A DNA stretch of 64,000 nucleotides. Source: Cynocephalus volans (taxonomy: Eukaryota > Chordata > Mammalia > Dermoptera > Cynocephalidae). The first letter of the stretch is position 1; the number at the start of each line of letters is the position of its first letter. A program made the position numbers and the translations under genes. The stretch lies in contig NC_084471.1 of NCBI RefSeq assembly GCF_027409185.1, forward strand, positions 8,709,035-8,773,034, read 5' to 3'. Of the stretch, positions 1-10,330 are shown in pieces. The notes beneath the pieces are model-generated. The model made no database searches. It worked only from the letters and a program-made list of their open reading frames with translations, and was not told the DNA's origin.

Positions 1-890
1 AAAGGGAATTACAGAGTGGTTCTACCAAACATGACAGGAGAAAGGCAGTTTTGAGTAGGATTATTTATTCATACAATCATAGGCCAGGACCTGGGGGTCC
101 AAAAGTATAAAATACATGTTCTTTGCCAGCAAGATGCTCATTGTCTAGTAGAATTTTGGTGTGTGTGTGTTTAAGTGTTGTGAGAGAGGTACTGATCACT
201 TAGGAAGGAGCAGTCACTTTCAAATGGGGGAATGAAGAAGACGTCATCACAGACATTGAAGAGTGAATGGAATTAAGACAGAGCAGTGGGAAAGAGACTT
301 CCATGTGGGAGGGACAATGTGCCAGTGCTTGGTGATGGGTAAGAGTGTGGATAATTCAAGAAATGGTGAATACTGGGGATAGGCATGGTTGGAAATATGG
401 AAGATGAGACTGGGATAAGAGGTGTGACAAGATCATGGCAAGCCTTGAATGCCAGGCTAAGGAGTCAGGACCTTCTTTATCTATGAAAGTAATACTCCCA
501 CATTAAGAGCACAGGAAGTCAACACAAGAGAGGTGAATGGGAAGAGGACTGGGACTCCTGGGGAAAGGGTCTGTGAGCAGTAGATAAGCCAGCCTGTGGT
601 GCTATGCACAGGCTGTACTGGAACAGAGCTTGGTAACTAGAGCTGACGGGTGAGGACTTGCAGTTTCTAAATTTCCATATGGAACTGCTGACACGAAGCT
701 GTTAGTGGTGGGTATGTAAGGCATAGTGTTGAGAAAATGTATGGGTTGACTGAATGAGGGTACATCAAGGGCAACTAAAAAGGCTGACTGGGATCCTGAC
801 CTAATTAAAAGATCCCCAGTGAATTTGTAAATAAATACGACAGTTTCCCTCATCCAACACAGGGAAAAGGCAAAATAAAAACATTAGCCA
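1..890. other. No gene recognised; old interspersed-repeat sequence
   Basis: No exon-like or coding sequence is recognised here. The stretch around 400-500 (wording such as 'gccaggctaaggagtcagga') resembles an old mammalian interspersed repeat whose relatives also occur near 11.1-11.8 kb. NDUFA6, the neighbour of SMDT1 in human, would be expected further left and is not seen. Confidence 0.5.
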
Positions 891-896
891 GCAAGA

Positions 897-988
897 GGGC
901 TGGTCAGTTCAGTTGGTTAGAGTGCAGTGTTAGCACCAAGGTCACGGGTTCAGATCCCCACACCCACCAGCCACAAAACAAACAAAAA
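897..988 (+). mobile_element. tRNA-Ile-derived SINE monomer (CYN-like)
   Basis: This has a tRNA-like A box (cagttggttagag), a B box (gggttcagatcccc) and a short A-rich tail. It is flanked by the direct repeat attagcca at 883-890 and 989-996. The head matches tRNA-Ile in order and spacing. Confidence 0.75.
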
Positions 989-1000
989 ATTAGCCACTAG

Positions 1001-1168
1001 GGCTGGCCTGTAGCTCACTTGGGAGAGCATGGTGCTGATAACACCAAGGCCAAGAGTTCGGATCCCTATATAAGGATGGCCGGTTAGCTAACTTGGGAGA
1101 GCATGGTGCTGACAACACCAAGTCAAGGGTTAAGATCCCCTTACCAGTCATCTTTTAAGAAAAAAAAA
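1001..1168 (+). mobile_element. Dimeric tRNA-Ile-derived SINE (CYN-like)
   Basis: There are two tRNA-like units head to tail, each with tagct(c/a)acttgggagag and a 'gataacacc' or 'gacaacacc' anticodon-arm relic. They end in the typical ttaccagtcatctttt and a poly-A run. Target duplication attagccact lies at 989-998 and 1169-1178, so it landed in the tail of the preceding SINE. Confidence 0.8.
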
Positions 1169-1186
1169 ATTAGCCACTTAAGTGGG

Positions 1187-1589
1187 TGATAGAGTTTGGA
1201 TGTGTTGTCCCCACCAAAACTCATGTGGATTTCTGATACCCAGTGTGGCAGTGCTGGAAGCTGTTCGAGTCATGGGGGCGGATCCCTCATGAATGGATTA
1301 ATGCTCCCCCTGGGGGAGTAGGGGTAGTGAGTGAGTTCTTGCTCTGTTAGTTCCTGTGAGAGCTGGTTGTTTAAAAGACCCTGGCACTTCCCCTCTCTCT
1401 CTTGCTTCCTCTTGCCATGTGATCTGCTTGTACCTGCCGGCTGCCTGCCGCTTTCTGCCTTGAGTAGAAGCAGCCTGAGGCCCATGCCAGATGCAGCTGT
1501 CACAGAATCGTAAGCCAAATAAAACTCGGTTCTTTATAATTTACCCAGTCTCAGGTATTTGTTATAGCAAAACAAAATGGACTGATACA
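1187..1589 (+). mobile_element. Solo MaLR LTR (MST/THE1-like fossil)
   Basis: The element begins tgatagagtttggatgtg, has the MaLR hallmark gtcatgggggcgg, an AATAAA-type signal (ccaaataaaactcgg), and ends tggactgataca. It is bounded by the 5-bp direct repeat gtggg (1182-1186 and 1590-1594). At about 400 bp it is a full-length solo LTR of an old mammalian ERVL-MaLR element. It sits just past the 3' end of SMDT1. Confidence 0.8.
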
Positions 1590-1720
1590 GTGGGTCAATT
1601 CATTAAAGCTTCTGCCCCAAGTGTCCCATTGCTGCTACCAGGCCAGACTGCAACACAGATCAGATGCTCTGCCCTGCTTCCTCCTCCTGGTTCATCTAGG
1701 GGAAAAACAAGTCTTACCTG

Positions 1721-3387
1721 TTAGTCGTCATCATCATCGTCCTCTGGAACAAAAATGTCATGCTCCTCAAGCAGAGCAGCAAAGTTCTTGCTGATTAGTG
1801 TCCCAACATAGAGAAAGGGGATCACAATGGAGAACACACGGAGAAGGCCAAAGGACATCTGTAGAGGGTCAGAGTGGTGGCTGTGAGCCCCAGAGTCCAT
1901 TCTGGCAGGACCGCAGAAGGCCTGGCCCTTTCAGGGGCATTCCCTCCTGTGGACCCCAGACCCACCATAAGCAACCTGATTTTAAAGGCCTTGTAAGAAT
2001 TCAGAACAAGAAAACTACTTAGAAAAGAAGGTAAAGTTTACGATTGTTATGGACATCATAATGGATACTGAGAAAAAAAAGTATAAGGCCTTCTAGACAA
2101 CTAAAAATAAGGGCACAACATGCTAATTACTTGCAGATACACAAGCAGGTGAGAAAGTACTAAAAGGGCTGTACTATGGTCAGCTCTACTTGAAGAAGAT
2201 ACTAAATACGTGAAAATAGATTGCAGAAAGATGTACAGTGAAGGGATTTTCTATACAGTTCATTAACAGGTTTCCTATTTCCTGAGAAATTTGATTTTAC
2301 ACCATTAAATTTTAGAAACAGGTGTGTTTGAAAAGTGGGCATGTCTTTACACTAAAAGACTATTTAGATAGACTGGAGGAGTGTCAGTAAAATCTCATCA
2401 ACATTTTCTCTTGTATATTCCAGAAATTTAAAACAAAAATTTTTTTTTCAGATGTGCCTTTTTATAAGGCAGCTCTTTCCCTCCATGGACCCTGCACCTT
2501 CCTGCTTCTTGCTGTGAAACCACCCTGCTGTCAATTGTTAGCATAGGCCAGACTAGCTTTAAAATAATTTAATTTTGTTTTGTAATTCCCACATATCCCT
2601 GCAGTCAAAAAGCAAAGGGACTGTTTCCATTTTCCTAAGAAAAACCCAAGGGTACTGAGGGCATGTCATAGCGTTCAGTGGTGGAAAAAAAATAGGACCT
2701 GGATGGGGTTGTACCAGCAAGAAATCTGGACAGCCAGACCTAACTCGGCTGCTAGCCTGGGATACTGGCTTCACCACTCTGGCCCTTGATTTTTCAATTG
2801 CCCCTTCACAACTCATTAGTTCATCCCGTCAACTCTATGAGGCAGACAGAGCAGAGATTACATGACTTGTCTAAACCGGATGCACAAAGCCCAGTCTTCT
2901 GGCTCCAGAGGGAGAGGGTACCGCATCTCTCATAATAAGTTAATGCAAAATGCCGTCTTTCTCAGCTTTTGCCCCCCAGCTTCTGTCTCCAGCTACCCAC
3001 CTGGATAAGAAGTTCTAAACAATCATTTCCTCCCACCTGTCAAAATTAGCAACAATTAGCGCAAAAATTTGTCCTTGGTCCGCCTTCCAGTCTAAAGCGA
3101 TCGTATGATTGGCCTTTGCGCCTGTCAATCAGCGTCGGTCCGCACACATTCCCCTCAGTGATTGGCCTCAGCCCCTTCGCCCCGCCTCCAAGCAGACTCA
3201 CTTTCACGGGTTTGGGTAAAATGGCGCCGCTGCGGGTAGCGATGACTGACCTCGACGGTACCGGGCTCCGACCTGAGCCGCCGCATACGGCAGAGACATC
3301 GCCACCTCTCCTCAAGATCGGCCCTCTCCGGAGAGCCCCAGATCGGACGGGTGCCAACGCTAGCCAGCGGGCCGCTCGGAACACCAT
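1721..3387 (-). CDS. SMDT1: SMDT1/EMRE, essential MCU regulator; two-exon CDS
   Basis: Coding exons are 3387-3202 and 1858-1721, with a 1343-bp intron; 107 residues, as in human. SMDT1 is a single-pass inner-mitochondrial-membrane protein that links the MCU pore to the MICU1/2 gatekeepers and is needed for uniporter conductance. Exon 1 encodes an Arg-rich mitochondrial targeting region (starting MVFRAARWLALAPVRSG) and ends ILPKPVK at a GTGAGT donor (3196-3201). Exon 2 starts in phase 0 after ctctacag and encodes the membrane segment FGLLRVFSIVIPFLYVGTLI, with the G-x-x-x-S motif (GTLIS), then the acidic tail EDDDDDD, which contacts MICU1. The start was chosen by length and homology: exon 1 gives 62 codons, exactly the human number. 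Residues 2-4 are VFR against ASG in human as I recall it. No disabling change is seen. PHETA2 lies immediately upstream on the same strand. Confidence 0.96.
1859..3201 (-). other. SMDT1 intron 1
   Basis: The GTGAGT donor is at 3201-3196 and the cag acceptor at 1861-1859. Two CCAAT-type motifs (read attggcc on the plus strand at about 3110 and 3160) and GC-rich sequence continue from the promoter into the first 200 bp. The remainder is AT-rich, and I see no further gene or well-defined repeat in it. Confidence 0.85.
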
Positions 3388-3720
3388 CTCCCAGCTCCTT
3401 CCCCCGCCCGCGCACCCGGACCCCTCCGCTCGGCCCGGGTGCCGCCCTCAGGAAGGACGCCGCCCCAAGCCTCGCGAGGCTCTTGGGAGCACACGAGAAG
3501 CCTGGCCCTCACGCCTGCGCAGTGCTCCCACTTCCTGTGGCGGTGGAAAGAGGCGTTTGTCACTGGCCCGACGTGATGACGTCACGAGAACGCCGCCGAC
3601 GCCCCGACTCCCCGTCCTCTCGGGCGCTGCTGGGCGGGGCGGGCAGACGCGGGTGGTGCGTGCGACGGCGTCCGTGGCTGTTCCCGCGGCGCGACCGCTG
3701 GGGCCTGGCAGAGCAGGGGT
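3388..3720 (-). promoter_or_regulatory. SMDT1 CpG-island promoter with NRF1, ETS and CRE sites
   Basis: CpG-rich sequence directly upstream of the SMDT1 ATG. It contains an NRF1-like GCCTGCGCAGTGC (3513-3525), an ETS/GABP core ACTTCC (3530-3535) and a perfect palindromic CRE TGACGTCA (3577-3584). NRF1 plus GABP sites are typical of promoters of nuclear genes for mitochondrial proteins, which suits SMDT1. There is no TATA box. The start site probably lies near 3.4-3.5 kb, but this is inferred. Confidence 0.7.
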
Positions 3721-3776
3721 CAGCTGACTGTTGGAATCAACTTAAGGAATCGACATGACTAATAATGAAAAATACT

Positions 3777-3782
3777 TTATTT
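3777..3782 (-). other. Candidate PHETA2 polyadenylation signal
   Basis: AATAAA on the minus strand (tttatt on plus), about 1.4 kb after the PHETA2 stop and only about 190 bp before the CRE of the SMDT1 promoter on the same strand. It would end PHETA2 just upstream of SMDT1. Confidence 0.5.
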
Positions 3783-5209
3783 AGTGTTTTAATCATATAA
3801 AAAACACTGTAACAATAGGAAAGATAACAAAGGCATGTAGTACCTATGTATAAAATAAAGTGCAGCGGGCGCGAGGCTCCTGAACAGGCCTGGAAAACAA
3901 GCCAGTGGGGACGGGTCCTGGCTCCTGGCCCTGGGCGGCATCTCAGTCTCGCGGAGACAAGAGGTTCTGAGCCTCAGCCTTAGGCCTAGTTGGGTCTTGG
4001 TCAGCTGCCCACGGCACCAGTAAGGGGGAGATACGCTAGGTAGGAGCAAATTTTGTGTTTGGGAATGGCGTGTCTCCAATCAGGCTCTGTCTCTCCCCAC
4101 CAGCCAATGCCAGCACATCCCTAGGGTCAGGCTGGTCTAGCCTCTGGCTCTGTCGACCCAGCCGCTTTGCCTCCCAGAACAACAGAAAAAGAAAACACGG
4201 CCTGATGCTGGGAAGAGCAGCAATGAGGGGTCTTGCCAGGTACATCATGGGTGACAAGCAGGACTGTTAAAGAGTTCCCAGGTGATTTCACTAGCAGTTT
4301 CAGGAGCAGGAGCACCTTTCTGGGAACCCAGCCAGGACAGAAGAGTTTATCACAGGGTACCAGGAATCCTGTGGCCAAGCTCCTAGAATGCCTAGCACTG
4401 AGAACCGAAGTAACAAACTGGCTTTCCTCAGGGAGCCACACTGCCTCTCCACCTCTTCTTTAACTTCCCACTTTGTAGCTCCAGGAGCTGGCTGCTGAGG
4501 GCAGAGTACAGAAAGGGTTTCTGCTGATACATAACAGCTACCAGTTCTTCCCAGGGCAAAGTTGTGCACCATCTATTGACAGGGCAGCCAGAGAGAGAGA
4601 GGATGGGGGCCTCAACACTTTCTGAGCAGAATAAATCTCTCTATTGGCTGAAGACAAAAGGGCCCTACCCAAACTGCAGAGTGGGGGTCCCATGCCCAAT
4701 CTTCCTACCCCCCTCAGGAAGAGTGAGTTTCCAGAAATCCCTATGACACAAAAATCCGTTTTCTCTGATAATGTCATCCCCTCAAGCCAATAACTTCTGA
4801 TATTTAAATGCACACAGGACTCCCAGTGTTGGAAACTGTGGTTATAGAGTGGTCAATCATAGGGTGGCCTATGGCCATGTAACATTTCCCACTTCCTCCT
4901 TTTCATTAACATCCCCTGAAAGAGGGGCTGTCCAGCACCGAGTCAGGAGACGTGCTTTGTGGCTGCTGATGAAGCATCTTTCCTCTCTGGGCCTCAGGAA
5001 ATAAAAAGACTGGAAGTAATGATTCCTCAGTCCCCTCTAGGCACAAGGGTGGGTCTGGAACATAGGGAAGGCCTAAAAAGCAAGAAGGAGATAGCTTTGC
5101 CACCCCCCCAAAAGCAACCTTGGAAATGAGTAAACATTTAACTCCTGAAAAAGCACTGGCCCTGACGTCCTGACCAGCAGAACAGGGGCACAACTCAAAG
5201 GGCCCAGGC
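3783..5209 (-). other. Putative PHETA2 3' UTR
   Basis: Sequence between the PHETA2 stop and the candidate poly-A signal. There is no repeat of recognised type and no second coding region, and short open frames here show no recognisable protein. The 3' UTR assignment is inferred from the absence of an earlier AATAAA on this strand and from the tandem PHETA2-SMDT1 order. Confidence 0.5.
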
Positions 5210-5968
5210 TCAGGCCCTATCCTGGTCCTCACATTCTCGCTGGCTCCACCGGGCCCTCTGCTGCCACCCCTGTCTCAGTTTCATGATCTCCTGGCCATAC
5301 CAATCATGTAGAGTAGAGAAGCAAGAGGTCTCAGGGGACACGGGGCTCTGCCCCCTGCCTAGGAGGAGGGTGGCAGGGCCCTGCAACTCCCGCTCAGCCA
5401 AACTCCGCCCTGCTGGCCTGCTGCCCTCTTCTTCAACCAAGCCCACAGGGCTGCAATCCCTGGAGAGAGAGTGGCCATTCCCCAGGCCCGGAGACCAGTG
5501 GTCAGGAGCCTGGGCCTTCCAGGATGAGCGGCGATGCAAGGCCAGGCTCCGGCGGGCATCCTGCAACTGGCTCTCCAGCTCTCGGACCACCAGGCGCATG
5601 TAGCCAAAACTTGCCCGGGACAGCGCCTTCACCCAGGCCTCCTGGGCAGCCGGCCCATCTGCTGCCAGCAAGTGTGGGCGCACTCCTGGGGCATCAAAGC
5701 GGATGGCAAAGGCAAACTCCTCAGGCACAGGGGCTTCAGCCAGCTCCACTGTGCAGCCCTCCAGCACCACCAGGCTCAGTGGGGCCCGGCCCTCACGACT
5801 CTCGAAGGAGAACAGCAGGTTGCCCTTGAGGACAAACCAGCACCTTCGACCAGTACCACTTGGGGTGGGTTGGGTCCCTGGGCCACCCCAAGTGCGCAGG
5901 AAGCCTGTGTGGTCTGCTGGGGAGTCGCTCAGTGCATAGTGGGCCATACTCCTCTTGTTCAGCTTCAT
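5210..5968 (-). CDS. PHETA2: PHETA2 (FAM109B/IPIP27B), PH-domain endosomal adaptor
   Basis: Single coding exon, 252 residues, starting [20 protein letters not shown]. The protein binds the inositol 5-phosphatases OCRL and INPP5B on endosomes and the trans-Golgi and supports receptor recycling. A PH domain covers roughly residues 18-125 (landmarks [18 protein letters not shown], and [18 protein letters not shown] at its C-terminal helix). A short helical region follows ([17 protein letters not shown]), then a low-complexity linker. The C-terminal F&H-type motif [12 protein letters not shown] binds the OCRL ASH-RhoGAP region. The frame stays open upstream to 6325, but an acceptor (ctcacag) at 5983-5985 and the conserved family N-terminus fix the start at 5968. 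It is seven residues shorter than human because of a gap in the linker after RRSSWK. It is intact, with TGA at 5212-5210. Confidence 0.96.
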   Translation of the reverse strand: MKLNKRSMAHYALSDSPADHTGFLRTWGGPGTQPTPSGTGRRCWFVLKGNLLFSFESREGRAPLSLVVLEGCTVELAEAPVPEEFAFAIRFDAPGVRPHLLAADGPAAQEAWVKALSRASFGYMRLVVRELESQLQDARRSLALHRRSSWKAQAPDHWSPGLGNGHSLSRDCSPVGLVEEEGSRPAGRSLAERELQGPATLLLGRGQSPVSPETSCFSTLHDWYGQEIMKLRQGWQQRARWSQRECEDQDRA

Positions 5969-6082
5969 GGCTCCCACAAGAACTGTGAGGAGAAAGAAGA
6001 GGCAGCAGATTAGAGGAGGTGGTCCCTGTGACTCCCTGGGGAAGAGCACTGGCTCTGGAGATGACCTGGGCCCCAGTCCCCC

Positions 6083-6538
6083 TGTTGGAAAATGGAACAA
6101 TTTGGTCAGGCTCCCCTCGCCTTGGAGCCAGTTCAGGGTGGTTCTGTAAACATTGTGTGTGGGTGGAGTAAGTGCGCCTGCAAGGAGCCGGTTGAGGGTG
6201 GTTCCATAAACACTGTGTGTGGGTGGAGTAAGAGCACCTGCAAGGTGGCGCCGCTTTGGCTGGTGTTTTACTGCCTCTGGCGCCCACTCTGCATGGCCAT
6301 GTTTTTCCAGACCTGCAGCTTCCAAGGACCGTGTGGCCAGTTGCCTAGCTTATAGACCTGCATGAAGGAGTCCAGTGACCCAGCCTGGCATGTGAAGGGT
6401 TTGTGACGCAGTCTGTGAATGGGCTTGAGGGGTCTGGGAGCTCCAGACCCAGCCCTAGCTCAACCTTCAGCCCAGTCGGTGCAGGATTACCAGCAGGTAA
6501 AAGAGCCACAACAATTAGCATAATTGCCTAGTGTTACA
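6083..6538 (+). mobile_element. LTR of an unidentified ERV family (fossil)
   Basis: Begins tgttggaaaatgg and ends gtgttaca, about 456 bp. The following actggcgtcatgaacaggat looks like a retroviral leader/primer-site region. Its 3' half (e.g. tccaaggaccgtg, gcatgtgaagggttt, tgaatgggcttg) is clearly related to the LTR at 42924-43351, so both belong to one family. It contains an internal 60-bp tandem duplication and lies antisense in the PHETA2 5' intron. Confidence 0.5.
6124..6243 (+). repeat. 60-bp direct tandem duplication (two units) inside the LTR
   Basis: Unit 1 is 6124-6183 and unit 2 is 6184-6243. Both begin ggagcc(a/g)gtt and share tgtgtgtgggtggagtaag. They differ at only a few sites. 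Such duplications are common in U3 regions of LTRs. Confidence 0.85.
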
Positions 6539-6701
6539 ACTGGCGTCATGAACAGGATTAAGAGCTAGACAATGGGCGCTGTGAGGATTCCAGGCCCTAG
6601 CCTAGCCAGACACTCCCACTCACTGTATCCCTGAAGCTCTTAGTGTCTTCATTTGTGAAATGGGCTCGTCTTCCCTGCCTTTTCTCTCAAAGAGATATTG
6701 T

Positions 6702-6889
6702 TTTTTTTACTTATTTTTTTTTTTTAATTTTTTTTAAAAAGATGACCAGTAAGGGGATCTTAACCCTTGTCTTGGTGTTATCAGCACCACGCTCAGCCAG
6801 TGAGCGAACCGGCCATCCCTATATAGGATCTGAACCCGGGGCCTTGGTGTTATCAGCACCACACTCTCCCGAGTGAGCCACGGGTCGGC
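6702..6889 (-). mobile_element. Dimeric CYN-like SINE, reverse
   Basis: Poly-T start, then aaaaagatgaccagtaaggg, two tRNA-like units in reverse and a ccacgggtcggcc end. An 18-bp target duplication, ctctcaaagagatattgt, is at 6684-6701 and 6890-6907. The identical flanks mark a fairly recent L1-mediated insertion. Confidence 0.9.
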
Positions 6890-7206
6890 CTCTCAAAGAG
6901 ATATTGTAAGGATCATGCAAAAAACTGGATATCAGAGGACTCAGAGAGAAGGATAATGTGATTGCATCGGACCAGGAGGTATGGCAGGATGACGTGGCTT
7001 TTTAAAATCCAAAGAAACTGGCCCAAGCTGGGCTGAAACGGATCCCAAACCCACAGATATGTGGTGCGGTCCACGCCATGGCGGGGTCTTGAAAAGAATA
7101 GCTTGGGCTGCCCTTTCCGAGCTGGCAAGGCCCCGGAAGGAGAGCTGCTGGCAGGGCCACGGCTACCAGCACTTGCTTTCACTGTAAAGATCTCGGCCTC
7201 GGCATA

Positions 7207-7985
7207 GTGGTGCTGCCTTTGCTTTCTCTGTTGATGTTTTGGTCAGTGTGGCAGTTTTCTGAGTTTTCAAAAAATGCAAAAAATGACACACAAACAGTTG
7301 TTGTCATAAAATTAGATTATCCCACAAAAGATCCGGGAAGACTGAACAATTCCAAAGTGTCCCTTTTGAGTCAATTTATTACACCAACGGATGTTTTCAA
7401 AACACCTTATGAGTAGCCATGAGCAATTGTTTTTACCGAAGAAATTAATAAACAATAGAAATCCCCATCCTCTTCTCACCATCTGGGTAAATGGTTATAT
7501 GGATTATAAAATGGGGTAAGGAAAAATTTGGTACCCTCCTAGGGGATGTCCTAAATATGACTTAAGTTGGCAAACGTCATTTACAGGGGATTATATTAAT
7601 GGTAAGAGAATGGTTGGAATTAAAGGAAAAAGATACTATAAAAAGAATTAAGTTTCTGAGAAAGAATGCGTAGAAACCCTGTTACTCATTGGTGTCCTAA
7701 GTTAAATAAAAACATCTTAGTAAGATATTGGGACAAAAACATATGATGCACAACTTTCCCTCCTAAAAATAAAGATTATAGATGGAATTTAGAATGCACC
7801 TGGTTTTGTGAGGGATGGTGCTGTGCACTTTGACACTTTACATTGGGCCACACAGCCGCTATATTAAGTACATGCATGATAAAGCTGTTCAAATATCCTT
7901 TATTCCTTTTCCAAATGAACAATAGGTTCTTGCCTATAGAAATATGAGAATCATTAAATCAAAGTTAAAAAATATATAAAGTTTG
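7207..7985 (+). other. Possible env-side remnant of an endogenous retrovirus (fossil)
   Basis: An AT-rich block between unique sequence and an LTR-like segment. Short frames suggest a decayed envelope-like coding region, but no family motif is secure. It is broken in many places. The alternative is unrelated AT-rich intron sequence of PHETA2. Confidence 0.25.
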
Positions 7986-8519
7986 TTTAACACTTTGAAA
8001 CCACAATCGCTGCCGTCTCAATTTTGAGTCAGACATATAATTTATGCTTGCTGGTAGTAATAAGTTTAAGGTTAATACGAGGGCAAGAAGAAGAGAAACA
8101 CAATGGTGAAAAACGTCAAGAACAGCGAGTCACAGACTAATCGACCACAACAGATATAATCACCAGAAAGAATTGGCTGACCACCGAGTTTTATTTAACT
8201 TTGTAGATTATTAATTTTATGAGAACTGATGTAATTTTAAGAAAAGTTTCCTTTTGACTATTGGTTTAATAATTCTAAAGGTTTATGTAGATAAAATGCC
8301 CATGTTAACCCCCCCGTGTTGTGTAACAAATAAAAATGCTGTTTTCAGTCTGAAGGCTGCTTCAGCTGCTTTAGCTGCTTTGGCTGCGACAGTGGTGACA
8401 GCCCACAGGGTGAGAACGTGCTTCAGAGGAACCGAGGTCTCTGCCTGTGTGTGTTATTTTCGCCGCCTTTCCATCCCTCTTTCAAAGACCCACAACTCGA
8501 CTGGAGCTGGTCTCCGGCA
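7986..8519 (+). mobile_element. Probable retroviral LTR, betaretrovirus-like (fossil)
   Basis: The 3' part looks like R-U5. An AATAAA (aacaaataaaaatgctg, about 8329) is followed by pyrimidine-rich sequence with gaccgaggtctctgcctg-like wording and an end at ctccggca. The start is uncertain because no inverted TG end or target duplication was found. With the block to its left it would be the 3' end of a truncated provirus in the PHETA2 intron. Confidence 0.35.
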
Positions 8520-8729
8520 GATGTGCTTATACCATCCCCTAATCCGGGGCCCCTCAGCTTTAATTCTGAGGCCAAACCTCCAGCATTTCCGTGACCCTCC
8601 TGGGTCTCTACTGGCCTCTCATTTGTGTACTGCACAGTGTCCTTTAGTAAGAACATGCAGCCTTCAGGGCCAGACGGGGTCAGGGCAGGGCTCTTTTTTG
8701 GGTACGGCTGAGAAGAACCAACCACAAGC

Positions 8730-8885
8730 ATTGAATGTTAGTGTCCCAAGGATCATCATAAATGATGATCCAACTGTCCTCCTGACTCATGGAAAACTAA
8801 GGTCCAGAGCAGTGAAGTGAAAACTGCCCAAGGTCAGATGGCCAGTGAGAAGCAGAACTTGGTCTCCCAATTCCCTAACACCTTC
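8730..8885 (-). repeat. MIR SINE fragment
   Basis: Contains the reverse-oriented MIR core (catggaaaactaaggtccag, gcccaaggtcagatggccag), a pan-mammalian ancient SINE. Confidence 0.7.
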
Positions 8886-8916
8886 TGGGGGGGGGTCTTT
8901 GCCGTGACTCACTTAC

Positions 8917-8998
8917 CAGCAGAGCTCACTGGGGGAGAGCAGGGGATGCCTGTCTGGCCAAGCAGCTCAGCACTTTGACAGCGTAGTTCCCAGGGAGC
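8917..8998 (-). other. Candidate PHETA2 5' noncoding exon
   Basis: On the minus strand a clean acceptor (tgttttgcag) and a strong donor (CTG|GTAAGTGAG) bound 82 bp. It lies between the CpG island and the PHETA2 coding exon. It has no conserved reading frame. Inferred from splice signals only. Confidence 0.4.
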
Positions 8999-9059
8999 CT
9001 GCAAAACAAAACCCAGTCAACCCATCCTAAAGGATGAGAACTCCTACTCTGCTTTGGGG

Positions 9060-9480
9060 GCCCAGTCAAACCACCACCTCCACCAGGAAGCCTTCCGTGA
9101 CCTTTGATAGTGCCCCCACCTGTGAGAAACTTAAGGGACTGGATCCCATCGTTTTGACCTTCACTCTTCAGACCTCAGCTCCCTGCTCCCTGAGGCTGGG
9201 TGAGAACTAAGTGCCCTCATAGCTTCCTGCTTATCCCTTCTAGCACTTGTCACAGTTTATTTGTGGGTTTAATTTAAATCACCTAAACAGAGAGGCCTTC
9301 CCTAATCACCATATCTAAGGTGGCCTGATCAAAGGTCACTTGACCAGCAGTCCCCTCGCTTCTGGTTCTGTTTCCTTCACCCCACAAGGATCACATCTGT
9401 GTTTACAGCGCTGTTCCCAACCCTAGAATGTCTAGCGCAGGACTCAATTTGGCTCCTGGCATCACCTCCAATTTCCAGTC
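9060..9480 (+). repeat. L2 LINE 3'-end fragments
   Basis: L2 wording is present: 'aggaagccttccgtgacct', 'gaggccttccctaatcacc', 'tagcacttgtcacagttt'. Old and fragmentary. Confidence 0.5.
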
Positions 9481-9659
9481 CTCAGGAAGTTTTTGTTGAA
9501 TTAATGGGAGTATATCAGTGGACAAAACAAAGTCCCCTCCCCTCCTGCCAACACTGTAGCGGGAGAGACACAATGGAAGCAAACCAACAAACAAAAATGA
9601 TAATTAATGAAATCATGAATAACATAAGGACCGGTAATGATCAGGGCTGCGGAGAGAAA

Positions 9660-10330
9660 CAAGCAGGGCCCCGGGATGCGGTAAGGGCCGTTCTAATCCG
9701 GGTGGCCCGGAAAGGGCAGGAGGCGATCACAGAAGTTCGCCGGAGGCCTGGCCTCACCGCCAGTGCCGGGCCCAGCCGTGCGCCCGGGGCAGGGCGCTCC
9801 GTCCTCTCCGCCGCTAGGGGCGCGAGGCTCGGACGGCACAGCCGGCCTCCCGCCGGGGCTCCGCGTCTTCCCGGGGCGGGTTGAGGACGTGGCCATCGCC
9901 ATGGGCCTCGGCCGGGCTGTCGCCCTGAGACAAGGTCGCCTCAGCCGGGATCTCTCCGGCGCGCGCCGCCTGGGTTTCTCCGTCCGCGCTGCGGGGCTGT
10001 TCCCGCCACGTCGCCGCGGCCACGCCTCCCCGGGGCCGCCTCCCCGCGCCGGGGGACCCGCTCTCACCTCCCGCCGCCGAGCGCGCAGAAGCACCGGAGG
10101 GCGGCCCGCGGGGTGAGCTGCGGCCGCGCCCCGGGGCGATCGCGGCTGGGACCCCGCGCCTCCGCCCGGGCCGCGAACGTGGCCGCGGGAGCCGGGAGAC
10201 CCCACCCGGAATGCTCGGGTTACCGCCCCTGTCCCGCCCCGCCCAGTACGCGCCAAGCCTCGACGTCCGCGAAGCCGCCTCTGGATCCGGCCGGGAGGGA
10301 AACTGAGGCCCGAGTGGGGGAGACCTGCGT
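9660..10330 (-). promoter_or_regulatory. CpG island, probable PHETA2 promoter and first exon
   Basis: Very GC- and CpG-rich sequence. On the minus strand a donor CGGGAG|GTGAGAG ends at 10068, a candidate end of a noncoding first exon. It lies about 4 kb upstream of the PHETA2 coding exon and about 2.8 kb from the NAGA promoter, which points the other way. Long open frames on both strands are by-products of GC richness. Confidence 0.6.

Noticed and set aside
897-1168. Functional tRNA genes in the tRNA-like segments, here and at the other SINEs
   Set aside because: They are diverged, occur as dimers with A-rich tails and target-site repeats, and lack intact acceptor stems. They are SINE heads.
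3116-3758. Plus-strand open frames of 135-203 codons over the SMDT1 first exon
   Set aside because: They are antisense shadows of SMDT1 exon 1 and its GC-rich promoter, with biased composition and no recognisable domain.
5969-6325. In-frame N-terminal extension of PHETA2 (a 371-codon open frame)
   Set aside because: A splice acceptor lies at 5983-5985, the family protein starts at MKLN, and the extension is intron plus LTR sequence that includes the 60-bp tandem repeat.
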